NCBI RefSeq assembly: GCF_026745355.1
Contig: NC_079208.1
Location: forward strand, 57,643,892-57,707,891
Direction of reading: 5' to 3'
DNA: 64,000 bases
From: Beta vulgaris subsp. vulgaris
Taxonomy: Eukaryota > Streptophyta > Magnoliopsida > Caryophyllales > Amaranthaceae
The notes below the pieces were generated by a model that had not been told where the DNA came from, ran no database searches, and was given only the letters and a program-made list of their open reading frames with translations. Made by a program: the position numbers and the translations under genes. Positions 1 to 10,479 of this stretch are shown here, in pieces; positions within the stretch are counted from its first letter, which is position 1, and the number at the start of each line of letters is the position of its first letter.

Positions 1-329
1 AAATTCATTGTAGGAGAAAGAACAAACACAATTCCATGACCACTTATGGCTTGAATTTCAGGGTACATAGCAAAAGCAAAACTTGTGGAAAATGAATGAG
101 ATGATGAAGAAGTAAAATTTAATGGAATTGGGTGAAAAGCATGAGCAGTTAACTGTTTTGAATAGTTAGTTAACTGTAATAATCCATTAGAGTGAAGTGT
201 TGCAGCTCCATCAAGATGAAAGTTGGAATCTTTAAACCCATTATAGATGAACTCAATTGAATCTTGAGCAAAGATTATGTGTGTTAAAGTATGAAGTACT
301 ATCAAAAGAAGTATGATTTTGAAAGCCAT
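1..329 (-). CDS. L-type lectin receptor kinase, 5' end only (cut by window edge)
   Basis: The minus strand from 329 opens with MAFKIILLL, a hydrophobic signal peptide ending near IFAQD. It continues into the start of a legume-lectin domain (FIYNGF, NGLLQLTN, SFSTSFAFAMYP, GHGIVFVLSP). About 109 residues are visible; the rest of the lectin domain, the membrane segment and the kinase lie to the left of the window. The same landmarks appear in the two complete kinases at 2973 and 11259, so this is a third tandem member on the same strand. The start is clear because all three begin with MA just before the signal peptide. Function inferred from the family: plasma-membrane receptor with a carbohydrate-like outer domain and an inner Ser/Thr kinase. 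Whether the missing part is intact is unknown. Confidence 0.88.
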   Translation of the reverse strand, partial: MAFKIILLLIVLHTLTHIIFAQDSIEFIYNGFKDSNFHLDGAATLHSNGLLQLTNYSKQLTAHAFHPIPLNFTSSSSHSFSTSFAFAMYPEIQAISGHGIVFVLSPTMN

Positions 330-737
330 GAAAGTAGGAAAAGAGAGTTTTTTTTTGTGTGTGATATCAAAGGAAGAAAGATTAAGAGAATTTTGCTTTG
401 ATTAATCAAGGTGTTTTTTTTTTTTTGTCTTTGTTTTATAAAAATATTATATGCATGGGTAGTAAAATAAAGAGGGCAACCAAAGAAGAGGGAGTCAATG
501 CAATTACTTTTCTGGAAGGGGAGTAGGTCAATTAAATTAAGAGAAAAATCAAAAGCACTACAATATGACAGTGATAGGTCACCAATTATCATTGAATTAA
601 GACCAAATGTACAAATATTTAATAGTCTATGTCCTTTAGCATATTTGAAGGGAATTGATTCATCCACTACAAATTTGATCTTGGTATTCCATTTTGAGTT
701 ACAAATTTGATCTTGGTAATCCATTTTGAGTTGTATA

Positions 738-828
738 CTTCCTCCGTTCTATAATAAGTGAAACACTCCTCTTTTTTATTTGAGAGCTTTTTTAGAGAAG
801 TGTTTCACTTATTATGGAACGGAGGAAG
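738..828. mobile_element. Stowaway-type MITE, 91 bp
   Basis: The ends cttcctccgttctataataa and its near-complement, ending ggaacggaggaag, form a hairpin flanked by TA at 736-737 and 829-830. This is the classic Tc1/mariner MITE structure. It lies about 400 bp upstream of the first lectin-kinase start codon. Confidence 0.85.
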
Positions 829-920
829 TATATATTTATGTGCACTAGTTGGACTTGATTTTAATTAGACTGAACTGCAATTGTTTTCATTGATTGAAAA
901 TAATATTTTACTAATTGTTA

Positions 921-1178
921 CTTCTTCTGTTTTTTTTATCGTTCTCACTTAGAATCTTGACACTATTCATGCTTAGAGAGAATCTTCTCAATTTTTTTCG
1001 ATTTATAAGAAAAAAATATAGTCATGTGGGGTCTTGTTTGATTCGTCTCAATTAGTACATTATTAATATTCAATCGTTATAATTGTTACCATTATATAAT
1101 GAAAGATATTCAAGTTCAAAATTTGCATTGGGAGATGCGGACAGAAAAGTGAGAAAGATAAAAAAACAGAGGGAAAAC
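921..1178. mobile_element. Degenerate Stowaway-like MITE
   Basis: The left end cttcttctgttttttttatc and the right end near gataaaaaaacagagggaa are imperfect inverted repeats, and a TA precedes the left end. The interior has the tcatgtggggtcttgtttga segment that recurs, diverged, in the MITE at 48478. The ends have decayed. Confidence 0.55.
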
Positions 1179-1472
1179 TAATTTTTAGTGTTTTTTAACT
1201 GTGCTCTTTACCGTTCTTTTTGCTGATTTGAACTGATTTTTATAACTGACTTTTACTGATTGTTACTTTGTTAAGTTCATGTTAACATATAAGGAAGAGT
1301 GTCAAAATCAATTTTAGGAATGTGGAAATCGTTTCATTTATTCACAGGTTTGTGAAAAGATAAAAACAGATTGGAGAACAAGTTCACTAGTGAACACGAG
1401 AGGTAAATTGGCGCGAGGCTCACTCTAAGTTTATTAACCAAATTGCTCACTCCATTTAGCTTCACTCTTTTG

Positions 1473-1795
1473 CAGGGCCGTTCCTGATAATTTTTGGGCC
1501 CTAGGCAAACCTAAAAATAAAAGCCCCTATATGAATCGACCTAATATTTTATAGGTCATATAATTAAAACCTTTGTACCTAAAAGTATAATCTATATTTT
1601 GTTAATGATACCAATAAAAAAATAAGCACATAATATTATTAAAAATTACACAAAAATAGCACAAAATTTCACTAAATATTCAGAAAGTGTATCAATTTTT
1701 ATTTAACTGGTCATAGTTAATTTCTTTTTTTGGGCCCTACACAATCGTGAGCCCTGGGCGGTGGCACTCCTTGCCTACCCTCAGAACCGGCCCTG
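1473..1795. mobile_element. Non-autonomous hAT-type element, 323 bp
   Basis: Terminal inverted repeats are cagggccgttcctga on the left and tcagaaccggccctg on the right. A perfect 8-bp target duplication, ctcttttg, flanks it at 1465-1472 and 1796-1803. The cagggccg terminus with an 8-bp duplication is typical of hAT MITEs. The interior is AT-rich and has no coding capacity. Confidence 0.9.
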
Positions 1796-2419
1796 CTCTT
1801 TTGTAAAAATAGATTATTCATTACATTTGAATACCTATATCGGTATGTCCATCGTCTGATACTCGACACTCTAATATAAAAGGGGGCACTTAAAAGCTTT
1901 TCAATATTACCTATTTTTACAGGTCAGTGATGACAACAATAGCACTAAAAAGTAGAAACCTTTGCCTATGACCTTTTCAATATTTTAATAGTAATGAAAC
2001 TCTGTTTATGTACAAAGTAATAATTGTTTTATGTGGCTTACAATAATGTTCTATCTATCTATCTTATGGTCCTGCCATAAAGTTATCCTATACACACTTT
2101 AAACATGTGAGCTTTTGTTTCTCAGCTCTATGTACAAAAGTTTCTAGATAACAAAATTTATGTGGATGTAAATTACTCCAAAAAAAAATCACTTAGTTTC
2201 TGTGTCTAAACTGTAAACTTTATTTGCAAATATTAAATGGTGTACCAAATGACTATCTGTTTACTTTAAAGTGAATATGAAGCTTTCAAGGATGCATTTT
2301 CATCACGAATTTATACATTTTCATCCAACCTCTACCATATTATTCATTCGGAGTAATAAGTGCTAGTGTTCCCTTGAAGATGTAATCTGTTGGCTATTTA
2401 GGCAATAGATGCAACACAT

Positions 2420-2569
2420 TTTTTTTAAAGGTAAGATAAGTCCCTTGCAATAAGGGGGAAATAGGGGATTCCTCCTTGCGAGGGGTGAGACTCGATTCCA
2501 GGATCTCTGAGATCGGAGATGATGCCAATACCACTATTCTATCACCTGCTGCTCATAAATCATAATAGT
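2420..2569 (-). mobile_element. SINE, minus orientation
   Basis: Read on the minus strand it has a tRNA-like head with an A-box-like stretch (gaatagtggtattggcatc) and a B-box-like stretch (ggaatcgagtctc), and ends in a short A tail (the T run at about 2420-2427). A 10-bp target duplication, tgcaacacat, flanks it at 2410-2419 and 2570-2579. It sits about 400 bp downstream of the second lectin kinase's stop codon. Confidence 0.8.
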
Positions 2570-2972
2570 TGCAACACATGAAAACTGCTGTGGTTATGAT
2601 ACTACTTTACATAAATTTAGACAAATACAAATGCACCATTTAGCATACTCTTATGACTTATGTTGGCCCAGATGAAGTTTACATAAATTTAGACAATGAT
2701 AGGCTATGATAGGCTTGCAACTGATAGATATATGTTCATAAATGAAACCAAAAGAAAAAAGACCTGAGACTTTTCTTCAGAAATCAGATTCCAGAACTCA
2801 GAAATATAGATGTAGTATTATGGATAAAAGTTATTTCACAACAAAGAAATAAATAAAGAGATGTTTAATCTTGTCTTCCAAATTACAAGATCTAAAATTT
2901 GCTTCCTAATTATGAGCTTAATCTATCTAATCCACCTTAATTACATTCAGAATACAGCAGAACATTCAGATT

Positions 2973-4985
2973 TCAGCGACCATGATGACCGACTGATTTA
3001 TTCGAAAATAAGGTGTTATCTGATACCCGAAATGAGGGTGGAAGTGAACCAGATGTTCCCCAACCTTGATCATAGAAATCACTTCTATCGAGATCGTAAT
3101 CAACTGGCACATCTGGTAGAACAGCATCCTTGTGAAGAAATTGACCAACCTGTCTCATACTAGGCCTTGCTTCTGGTTTAGGATGTGAACAATGTAAGCC
3201 TAGTTTTAAAACAAGCTCCATTTCTTCAATATCATAATATCCTCCTAGCTTAGGATCGCTTGTCTCAACAATAGCGCCCTTCTTCCAGCACTCGAATACC
3301 CAATCAACTAAAACTAGATCATCTCCGGCCACATTGAGCACGCGAAATGGCTGCACTCCACAGGCCACCTCAAGTAAGAATATTCCGAAAGCAAAAACAT
3401 CGGTAGCAGGAGTTGGCTTGCCTGTTATACCGAGTTCTGGTGCAAGATATCCAACTGTTCCAACAATGTTGGTACTTCGAAGATTACTTCCATGATCGTA
3501 TAGTCTAGCAAGCCCAAAATCACCTAGTTTAGCATTCATATCAGCATCTAACAGAACATTACTTGCTTTAACATCTCGATGCAGGACAAGTTGTTCCCAC
3601 TCTTCATGAAGGTATAGTAAGGCAGAAGCCACCCCTTTAATAATGTTCATTCTCTGAGACCAAAAAAGGACAGAATCAGTTTCCTTTTTCACAAAGATGA
3701 GCTTATCAAGGCTTCCATTAGGCATGTAATCATAAACCAAAAGAAGCTCTCCTTTTCTTCGACAATAGCCTAAGAGTTGGATCAAGTTTCGGTGTCTTAG
3801 CCTTCTCATGCTAACAATTTCAGCCACAAATTCCCTCATTCCTTGCTTTGAATCATGGGAAACTCTCTTGACCGCGACTTGGGTGTTTGTAGAAGGTAAC
3901 ACGCCTATATACACCTTCCCAAAACCTCCAGAACCAAGAAGTTCAGAGTCTTTAAAGCCTTTAGTTGCTACATACAAATCCTTGAATGAGAATCTATGAG
4001 AAGCATATTCATCTTCCCATGATTCTTTAACTTCTGCATACATTTTCCTCCTTATTACATATACAATTCCAACAATCACGAACAATAATAGTACAAAAAC
4101 AACAAGAAGTACAATAAAAATTGGTTCTAGCCTATTCCTTGGAGGATTCGGAACTCTTGGAAGTGATGGAAGATCGGAATAATTAAAACTTGGAGCTTGC
4201 CCAACTTGACTCCAACTCCAACCTAATATGTAATGCTCATTTGTAGTAATACCAGTAGCTGCAGAAAAACCTATATACATAGATTCAACAAGTACAGATG
4301 AAAGATTAACATGAGTTGATATGAGCGAATGTTCTGGTTTAGGATGATCAAATGGGGCTAACGTGATATTCATTAGCCTTGAATTTCCATAATAGTCTAT
4401 CCAAACTTGCATAGCTTGGCGACTAGTAAGCTCAAGGCTAGTGTTCGTCTGTAATGCATCATCAAAGTATGCTGCTGAAGCAGCAGCAACAGAATTCAAG
4501 CTATTAATATCAATACCAACATGATTGCCATCAATATCTCCAAATACAGCATTTGGAATAGTGTCTAATTCTACGGCGAAAACATGATTAGATGAAAGAC
4601 CATTGTTAGTCAGATTGAATAGTCCTAGAAACTCAGCAGGAGCAGCATCATTAAAGTTCATGGATGATGAGATAACAAACGCTATTCCATGCCCACCAAG
4701 ATCTTCAACATCAGGATACATGGCAAATATAAAAGATGTGGAGAAAGAATTATTTGCATTCAAGTTGAATGTTTGAGGGTAGAAAACATGACCACTTTGT
4801 TGTTGTGAATTGTTGGTTAGTTGTAAAAGGCCATCAGATTGGATGTTTGCAAGACCTGAGAGTTGAAGATTGTTGGCTCCTTGGAAACCATTGTAGATGA
4901 ATTGGTTTACATCTTGTGCAAATGTAAATACAGAAATAAAGAGATAAAAAATTGAGTAGTGTACAAGTGTATGAGTTTTAGCCAT
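2973..4985 (-). CDS. L-type lectin-domain receptor kinase, intronless
   Basis: Single-exon gene, 670 residues from the MAKTHT start at 4985; an in-frame ATG at 5009 would add eight residues. I prefer 4985 because all three kinases here then start with MA plus a signal peptide. Residue positions below count from the 5009 ATG. Signal peptide to about residue 31; legume-lectin domain 34-275 with the FGDIDGNHVGID metal/sugar-site segment; membrane segment 297-319; kinase from about 350. The kinase looks catalytically complete: glycine loop GSGGFGKVY (359-367), lysine in VAVK (381), HRDVKASN (477-484, an RD-type loop) and DFG (497-499). The family acts as plasma-membrane receptors in defence and stress signalling; the ligand cannot be read from the sequence. 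The nearest relative in the window is the kinase at 11259. Confidence 0.96.
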   Translation of the reverse strand: MAKTHTLVHYSIFYLFISVFTFAQDVNQFIYNGFQGANNLQLSGLANIQSDGLLQLTNNSQQQSGHVFYPQTFNLNANNSFSTSFIFAMYPDVEDLGGHGIAFVISSSMNFNDAAPAEFLGLFNLTNNGLSSNHVFAVELDTIPNAVFGDIDGNHVGIDINSLNSVAAASAAYFDDALQTNTSLELTSRQAMQVWIDYYGNSRLMNITLAPFDHPKPEHSLISTHVNLSSVLVESMYIGFSAATGITTNEHYILGWSWSQVGQAPSFNYSDLPSLPRVPNPPRNRLEPIFIVLLVVFVLLLFVIVGIVYVIRRKMYAEVKESWEDEYASHRFSFKDLYVATKGFKDSELLGSGGFGKVYIGVLPSTNTQVAVKRVSHDSKQGMREFVAEIVSMRRLRHRNLIQLLGYCRRKGELLLVYDYMPNGSLDKLIFVKKETDSVLFWSQRMNIIKGVASALLYLHEEWEQLVLHRDVKASNVLLDADMNAKLGDFGLARLYDHGSNLRSTNIVGTVGYLAPELGITGKPTPATDVFAFGIFLLEVACGVQPFRVLNVAGDDLVLVDWVFECWKKGAIVETSDPKLGGYYDIEEMELVLKLGLHCSHPKPEARPSMRQVGQFLHKDAVLPDVPVDYDLDRSDFYDQGWGTSGSLPPSFRVSDNTLFSNKSVGHHGR

Positions 4986-5353
4986 GAAACACAGAGAGAC
5001 AAGAAACACTTTCTGGGATGAGAACTAGGAAATAAACAAAAGGAAAACAGAATTATAGTATTGTACCTTTTTTTTTGGGGTATCTTTCTAAGAAATTCAG
5101 CAAGATATAGTATTTGTTTGTCTTTGACATTTACAAATCATTTTGAATTTTGTTAGTGTATGATTCAAAGATGATGTCATTTTTACTATATGACCCAAAA
5201 AAAAGGAATTATATATGGAGTATATATTTGGCTAGACCTGGGGTATCAGGCTCGAACCTGATTACTTGATTCGACATGAACTATACTCTTAAAACGTGAT
5301 TCAATCTTGACCTGATCGAGCTAAAAATTAACAATAGCCTTAAATATGACTAG

Positions 5354-5937
5354 TGATAAAGTATAAATCTATTCCTGGGGGCCAAAGTTATTAAAATCGC
5401 GATTCAAATCTTAAAATCTTACGATTTTACGATTCAAAATATGGTAGACGATTCGATTCGCGATTCTAGACGATTCTATACAATTCTGTTGACTAGCGAA
5501 AACCTCGCAAGTTTAGATCGTGCTAACAAAGAAAATAAGAGATATATATTGTTAGTTATTGCCAATATAGTGGGTAAACAACCATTTTTTCCAATTTTTA
5601 GGTCTTTTAACTTATAATTTTAGCATATTCAATGAAGATTGAGTGCAATATCTTGATTATACATGTTTGTAGAATCTTACGATTCTACGATTCGATTTTA
5701 CGTTTCGATTCTAAAGGTTGTTTTCGATTCAAACTAGAATCTCGATTTTAACAACATTGCCTGGGGCCTTAACCATCAGTTTAAGATTTTGGTTGAGTTG
5801 GTCCTTTGACATGGTATCAATTTAGCGCCAGGTATGAGGGAGAAGGGCTCTTGCGTGAGGGGGCGTGATAGAGTATAAATCTATTCCTAGGACCTCAACC
5901 ACCAATTTAAACTTTTGGTTGAATTGGTCCTTTGACA
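5354..5937 (+). mobile_element. TRIM retroelement (72-bp LTRs), interrupted by a MITE
   Basis: Complete terminal-repeat retrotransposon in miniature. The 5' LTR (5354-5811, split by the MITE at 5383-5759) ends ...cctttgaca. It is followed by a primer-binding site beginning tggtatca at 5812, a ~54 bp interior, a purine tract gtgagggggcg, and an uninterrupted 72-bp 3' LTR (5866-5937) starting tgatagagtataaatc. A perfect 5-bp target duplication, actag, flanks it at 5349-5353 and 5938-5942. It has no coding capacity. A related LTR lies at 21886. Confidence 0.9.
5383..5759. mobile_element. Mutator-type MITE, 377 bp, inside the TRIM 5' LTR
   Basis: Terminal inverted repeats begin caaagttattaaaatcgcga on the left and, on the complement, caatgttgttaaaatcgaga on the right. 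The flanking 9-bp duplication is cctgggggc (5374-5382) / cctggggcc (5760-5768), one mismatch. A 9-bp duplication indicates Mutator-like transposition. Removing the insert and one copy of the duplication restores a ~72-bp LTR like the 3' one. Confidence 0.87.
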
Positions 5938-6286
5938 ACTAGAACCGAGATTAACTCATCTAAACTGAACCGAACTCGATCTAAACTATCCGTTTGAGTA
6001 TTTCTAGTTAGGCCTAACCAATTCAGTATGAAATCAAATTATGAATGACAAACAGCCTTGATTGAAAAAGTCCATATGGTTGGTATAGAAATGAACCTAT
6101 AAGACAAAGCCATAAAGGTCAACACCAAAACAAAACAGAATTCTTAATGTCTTAGCCATAGGTTCAGCAGTACTCCAGCCGCCAGGAGATTCAAACTACT
6201 CTGTCACCATATTTAATGAAAAAAAGCAGCAATAATGACATGTGTGTGCAATTTATCAGAATTGATTGCAGTATTTTTTTTTCTTT

Positions 6287-6637
6287 GGAAAAATTGTTTT
6301 AAATAAGTCAATTTTTGCACAATATTTTTATTTTAAGGGTACTTTTTGATTATTCCTGATTAAGTTAGATTTATATGTCGGTTTTCTTTTATTAAGTTTT
6401 TACTGTTTGTAAATTGTTTAGTAGGTTATTTGTAATATGTGTTATAATGTCCCATGCTCACCCTCGCCTGTTTTAAAAGAAGGGACATTGTAAAACACAG
6501 CATAAGTAACCTACTAAACAAGTCACAAACAAGTTAAAACAAAACAAACATACAAGCTTAACTCAATCAAGGATAATAAAAAAATAGACTTAAAATAAAA
6601 GACCGTGGAAATATTGACTTATTTAAAATAATTTTAT
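6287..6637. mobile_element. Mutator-type foldback MITE (GGAAAAATTG-like family)
   Basis: The left arm starts ggaaaaattgttttaaataa and the right arm is its approximate complement ending ...gacttatttaaaataatttt, with further pairing inward (gtaggttattt / aagtaacctac). The flanking ttttcttt-like sequence suggests an 8-9 bp duplication, but the exact right end is uncertain. It shares end sequence and design with the elements at 50567 and 59137. Confidence 0.65.
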
Positions 6638-6696
6638 TTTCTTTTATTTCCTCTTTTATGGGACAAAATATATATTGCACGAACATAGACCCTTTC

Positions 6697-6754
6697 AAGT
6701 TGACGCAAATAATCCCCTCAAAAAAAAAAAAAAAAAAAGTTGACGCAAATAATC
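6697..6754 (+). mobile_element. Minimal retro-insertion: poly(A) tail between 18-bp target duplications
   Basis: The 18-mer aagttgacgcaaataatc occurs at 6697-6714 and again, identical, at 6737-6754. Between them are only 22 bp: ccctc followed by a run of 17 A. This is what an almost completely 5'-truncated LINE-driven insertion would leave. Confidence 0.75.
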
Positions 6755-7263
6755 ATGGAGACCACCATGCAAATACAATATAGTCGGCAATGATTTCCTG
6801 CAACACGCACTAACATAAAGAATTTCAACAAATAGACACTTTATCTACCTTTCACATAATAATCTAATAAAAGTTCCACTAAATCGCATCTTCCCCACAA
6901 AAGCAAACAAAATACAAGTCCTATTTTCCTGAAAAGCTAAAGAATTGGTATATAAGATATGCATATCCTAATTATTGCATTATTTTCCAATATTCAACAA
7001 CATTTTATAAACCTTTACCCCCCCTAATCTTCATAATAATAATGTGCAAAAGCGTAAAGTAGAAGATATTTCGCTTTAAATAACAAAGGAACAAGAAAAT
7101 GAGTGGGTGAACATTGCTTGATTTGGATAAATAACCCAAAGTTTAATGCTTCACTTTACTTGGCATATGACATGATATGACGTGATGTATGTACTTTTTT
7201 TACAACATCTTAGTATTTTCACCGTCCAATCGTCCAAGATTTCAAAAAAAAATACATATGTTA

Positions 7264-7525
7264 CTTCCTCTGTTTTAAAATCAATGCAACAATATGAGCT
7301 TTACACTTGTCAAAGCAAAACTTCAATCGTTAATATATCTGATTATGCATTTGTAAAAATTATAAAAAATTGATATTATAAAAAAAAGTTTATTGAAACA
7401 AATCCAACAACAGTTTATATCATGATTTTTGTTTTCATATACTAGTAAAAAAATTATACAAAAAATCAAAATGAGATGTGTGAATAGTATCAAAGTCAGA
7501 GTATCGCGCTTAAAAAGAAACAAAG
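7264..7525. mobile_element. Degenerate Stowaway-like MITE
   Basis: The left end cttcctctgttttaaaat follows a TA; the right end ...aaagaaacaaag precedes TA. The interior contains ttataaaaaattgatatt, which also appears in the MITE at 48478. The ends are weakly conserved. Confidence 0.5.
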
Positions 7526-7584
7526 TATTTTACAAGTTCTTTAGAAAAAGGTGATCTTTGCTAAGATCACTAGTGGAAAAATGA

Positions 7585-7830
7585 AGAAGGGCTGCGCTAA
7601 AAAAGGCATGTAGGGTTGCGCTTTTTGACTGCAGCCCTTTCAGTAGCACCCCTTCACTTTTTAAGTAGGGCTGCGCTAGAAAAGCGCAGCCCTTAAGCTA
7701 GAAGGGCTGCGCTAGTTAGGAAAAAGCGCAGCCCTTCTAGCCCAGAAGGGCTGCGCTAGTTAAGAAAAAGCGCAGCCCTTCTGGGCTAGAAGGGTTGCGC
7801 TTTTTCCTAACTAGCGCAGCCCTTCCTACC
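7585..7830. repeat. Left subterminal palindromic repeats of the CACTA element
   Basis: Repeated agggctgcgc motifs alternate with their complement gcgcagccct, giving several back-to-back hairpins, e.g. around 7702-7740 and 7745-7785. In CACTA elements such subterminal motifs are the transposase-binding sites. Confidence 0.8.
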
Positions 7831-7984
7831 AAAAAAAAAAATAAAAAAAAAAAAAAATTTGTCATTTTTTTACTCATAATCTCACATTTTCTAAAATTAA
7901 ACAGAAGAGAAGAGAAACGAAACGAAAATAGTAAACCCAAAACAATAAAAAGAATGAAACGAAAATGAATAAAAGGAACAAAAA

Positions 7985-8245
7985 CTAATATACAAAGAGA
8001 AGTATACAATAAGTATACAAGAAGTATACAAGAACATTAATCAAAACAAAGATGAAAATACAAGAAATTATATAGAAAGAGAAGTATACAAGAACATTAA
8101 TCAAAATAAACAAAGAGAAGCATACAAGAATAACATTAAGCAAAATAAACAAAGAGAAGTATACAAGAACATTAATCAAAACAAAGAGAAGTATACAAGA
8201 ACATTAATCAAAAATATAAACAAAGAGAAGTATACAAGAACATTA
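7985..8245. repeat. A-rich tandem repeat inside the CACTA element
   Basis: Irregular copies of a unit containing agaagtatacaagaacatta and atcaaaataaacaaag, spaced roughly 35-60 bp. It looks like internal repeat growth in a non-autonomous element. Confidence 0.7.
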
Positions 8246-8679
8246 TAGATCTGAAAATACAAGAACTACAACCTAATAATGTTTAAATACATAAAACAAA
8301 ACCCAAATACATAATTTAAGGGAAAAAAAAATTCGGAAAAACTTAAAATGGCTATTTGGAGGCTTAAACGAACTCGGATGGCTTAAAAAGCCTAAACGTC
8401 ACGGCATAGCGGTGAGTTTGACTCGTTGGCCCGTTCCGCTTCCGAAAAGGTATCACAATAGGCAATCGGACTCCGTCGCCATGTTTAGTGCAAATCATTT
8501 CAAGGTTTTTGTCGCAAATGTTTATGGGAGTCTTTGAGAGAGAAGAGAGGATGAGAGAGAAGGAGGAAAGGAATAATGAGGGACGTGAGAGAGGAGAGAG
8601 AATGAGGGATAATATATTTGACGAATCCCCGCTCAATATTTCAAAGCCCACTATTCCGAAATTTCAAATTTTTTCAGGA

Positions 8680-8893
8680 AGGGCTGCGCTTTTTTAAAAA
8701 AGCGCAGCCCTACTAAGCAGAAGGGCTGCGCTTTTTTAAAAGCGCAGCCCTTCTTACCTACAGAAGGGTTGCGCTTATTTAAAAAAGTGCAGCCCTTCTG
8801 CTTAGTAGGGCTGCGCTTTTTTAAATAAGCGCAGCCATTCACTAGCAGGGCTGCGCTTTTACTAAAAGCGCAGCCCTTCCTGCGCAGCCCCTT
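8680..8893. repeat. Right subterminal palindromic repeats of the CACTA element
   Basis: Five or more hairpins of the type gggctgcgctttttt / aaaaaagcgcagccc, matching the left subterminal zone in sequence. The core motif is nearly invariant while the loops vary. Confidence 0.8.
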
Positions 8894-9109
8894 ATGTTTT
8901 TTCCCCTAGTGGATTGTAATATAATGTTATGTGATCATAGTTTCTAATACTTGACAGAAAAAGGAAAGAATAACACTATCAATCTTATGGATCTCTTTTT
9001 CTATTCCTTTGCAAATTGTGCAATATCTTTATATTACGAGTGGTTGACACAATGTGACAACTAATTTTGGAATTATGTTACTATAGATTTGAAGTCTCCA
9101 ACATTGCAT

Positions 9110-10470
9110 TGCATCCCCAGAGGGGCTTGACTGTCGCGTGAGCCGCCTCTGGCTCCTCACGATGCCAGTCGAGCCCCCTAACCCCGTTTTTTTCCCGGTA
9201 CAGAGTTAGGTGTAGTTACATTTTGGTGGTTCCATCGCCCTTCCGCCGAGGTTGTACGTTGGTGTCTTCTTCCCCATTCCCGGTTTCGTCATCCTCCCTC
9301 CTCCCCCCTCGTTCGTTCCTCCACCTCCTTCACCCCCTGTTCAGTCGTCATACACTCCCCCACCCCCTGTTTGTCCGTTGTAGTAGCCTTCGCTCCCCTG
9401 TTTTTCGCTTGTTGGGCCTCCACTCCCCATTTTTTTGTTGATTGGGCCTTCCCTCCCCCATTTTTCGCTTGTTGGGCATCCTTTCCTCTTGCCCTGGTTG
9501 TGCGCGGGCTTCCCCTTTCCAACCCTTGATTTTTGCTAGTTGGGCTTCCCCTACCCCTCCCCTGTTCGTGTTATTCAGTCGAGTCCCATTCCCCCTTAGT
9601 TGGTCGAGTTTTTGTTTTCGGACATCCCTTTCTCTAACCCCTAGGTTGTTGGGCTCTCCAGCCCAAGCTATGTTAGCTATCACTATGTTGATTTTTTTCT
9701 TAGTCTGTGTGGTAAGTTGTGAGTTGTTTCTTTCGAGTTGCTAACGGCGCTAAGGTTGTTGTTCGTAGTTGGTTATGGCAAAAAAAAAAACAAAAATATT
9801 TTTGAGATGCATAAGGGAGGTCGTGTAATATTGTAGTAGTAGAATATGTAGTTCTTTTGGAATCTTTCATGAAAGAACAGGTGAATCAAGAGGTTGAGAA
9901 GTGTGAGCGTGGTCAAGGCGATGAATGGTAACCATGGTTTGGACACGTGTTTTCTGGTTTCAAAAGTCGGATGTGTGATCGAGAGTTCAAAATGTTTAGT
10001 TCTCTTGTTAGCTTGGCAATGATCTTAATGGTCTTTGCTTTGAAAAATTCAAATCTGCAGGCAGCACTCCAGTTACATCTAGTAGATTTTCATATGGCCT
10101 GTTTCTCCAACGTGACTCTTCAACATACCATGAGCCAAGAGTCCTACACGACAGAAGCTCGTTGGGGATTGTTCATGCGGTAAGATGGGAAGCTCGCATT
10201 GGTTGTTCGTTGTCTGGATCGTGAACGACATTTGCTTCTTCTATCACTTACATCAGTCATATCAGAATTTTGACTCCACCAGCACAATCATCGACCAGCG
10301 ACGCCCTCCTTAATATGCGACTCTCTACCGGTTTTACTTGTTTTTGTCTTTTAGGGCATGTAAGAGCTAATAAAGCTCCTTTAGGTTTTACTTTGTTTTT
10401 GTTTGGTTGTACCAGCAATAGGTCGTACTTCGTTGTTTAATTAATACAACTTTTCTCGATGTAAAAAAAA
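9110..10470 (+). mobile_element. Possible LINE-like remnant with A tail
   Basis: A pyrimidine-rich stretch (9220-9680) is followed by sequence ending in taatacaacttttctcgatg plus eight A at about 10462-10470, which resembles the 3' end of plant L1-type LINEs. No reverse transcriptase frame is left and I found no target duplication. It could also be a processed transcript copy. The small reading frames here are not convincing genes. Confidence 0.35.
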
Positions 10471-10479
10471 CCTTTGCAG

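Larger units (their letters stand above)
7568..8911. mobile_element. Non-autonomous CACTA (En/Spm) element, 1344 bp
   Basis: The left end is cactagtggaaaaatg and the complement of the right end is cactaggggaaaaaac. A 3-bp target duplication, GAT, flanks it at 7565-7567 and 8912-8914. These are CACTA-superfamily hallmarks. Both subterminal zones are packed with a gggctgcgc motif in both orientations. The interior holds a short A-rich tandem repeat (7985-8245) and a 95-codon minus-strand reading frame (8364-8651) that I do not recognise. No transposase is visible, so it would need enzymes supplied elsewhere. Confidence 0.9.

Noticed and set aside
2861..3163. 100-codon plus-strand frame overlapping the second lectin kinase
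   Set aside because: It is antisense to the conserved kinase C terminus and has no features of its own.
9223..9744. Overlapping frames on both strands in a pyrimidine-rich tract
   Set aside because: Frames stay open because of biased composition; no domain, no start context, and both strands are equally open.
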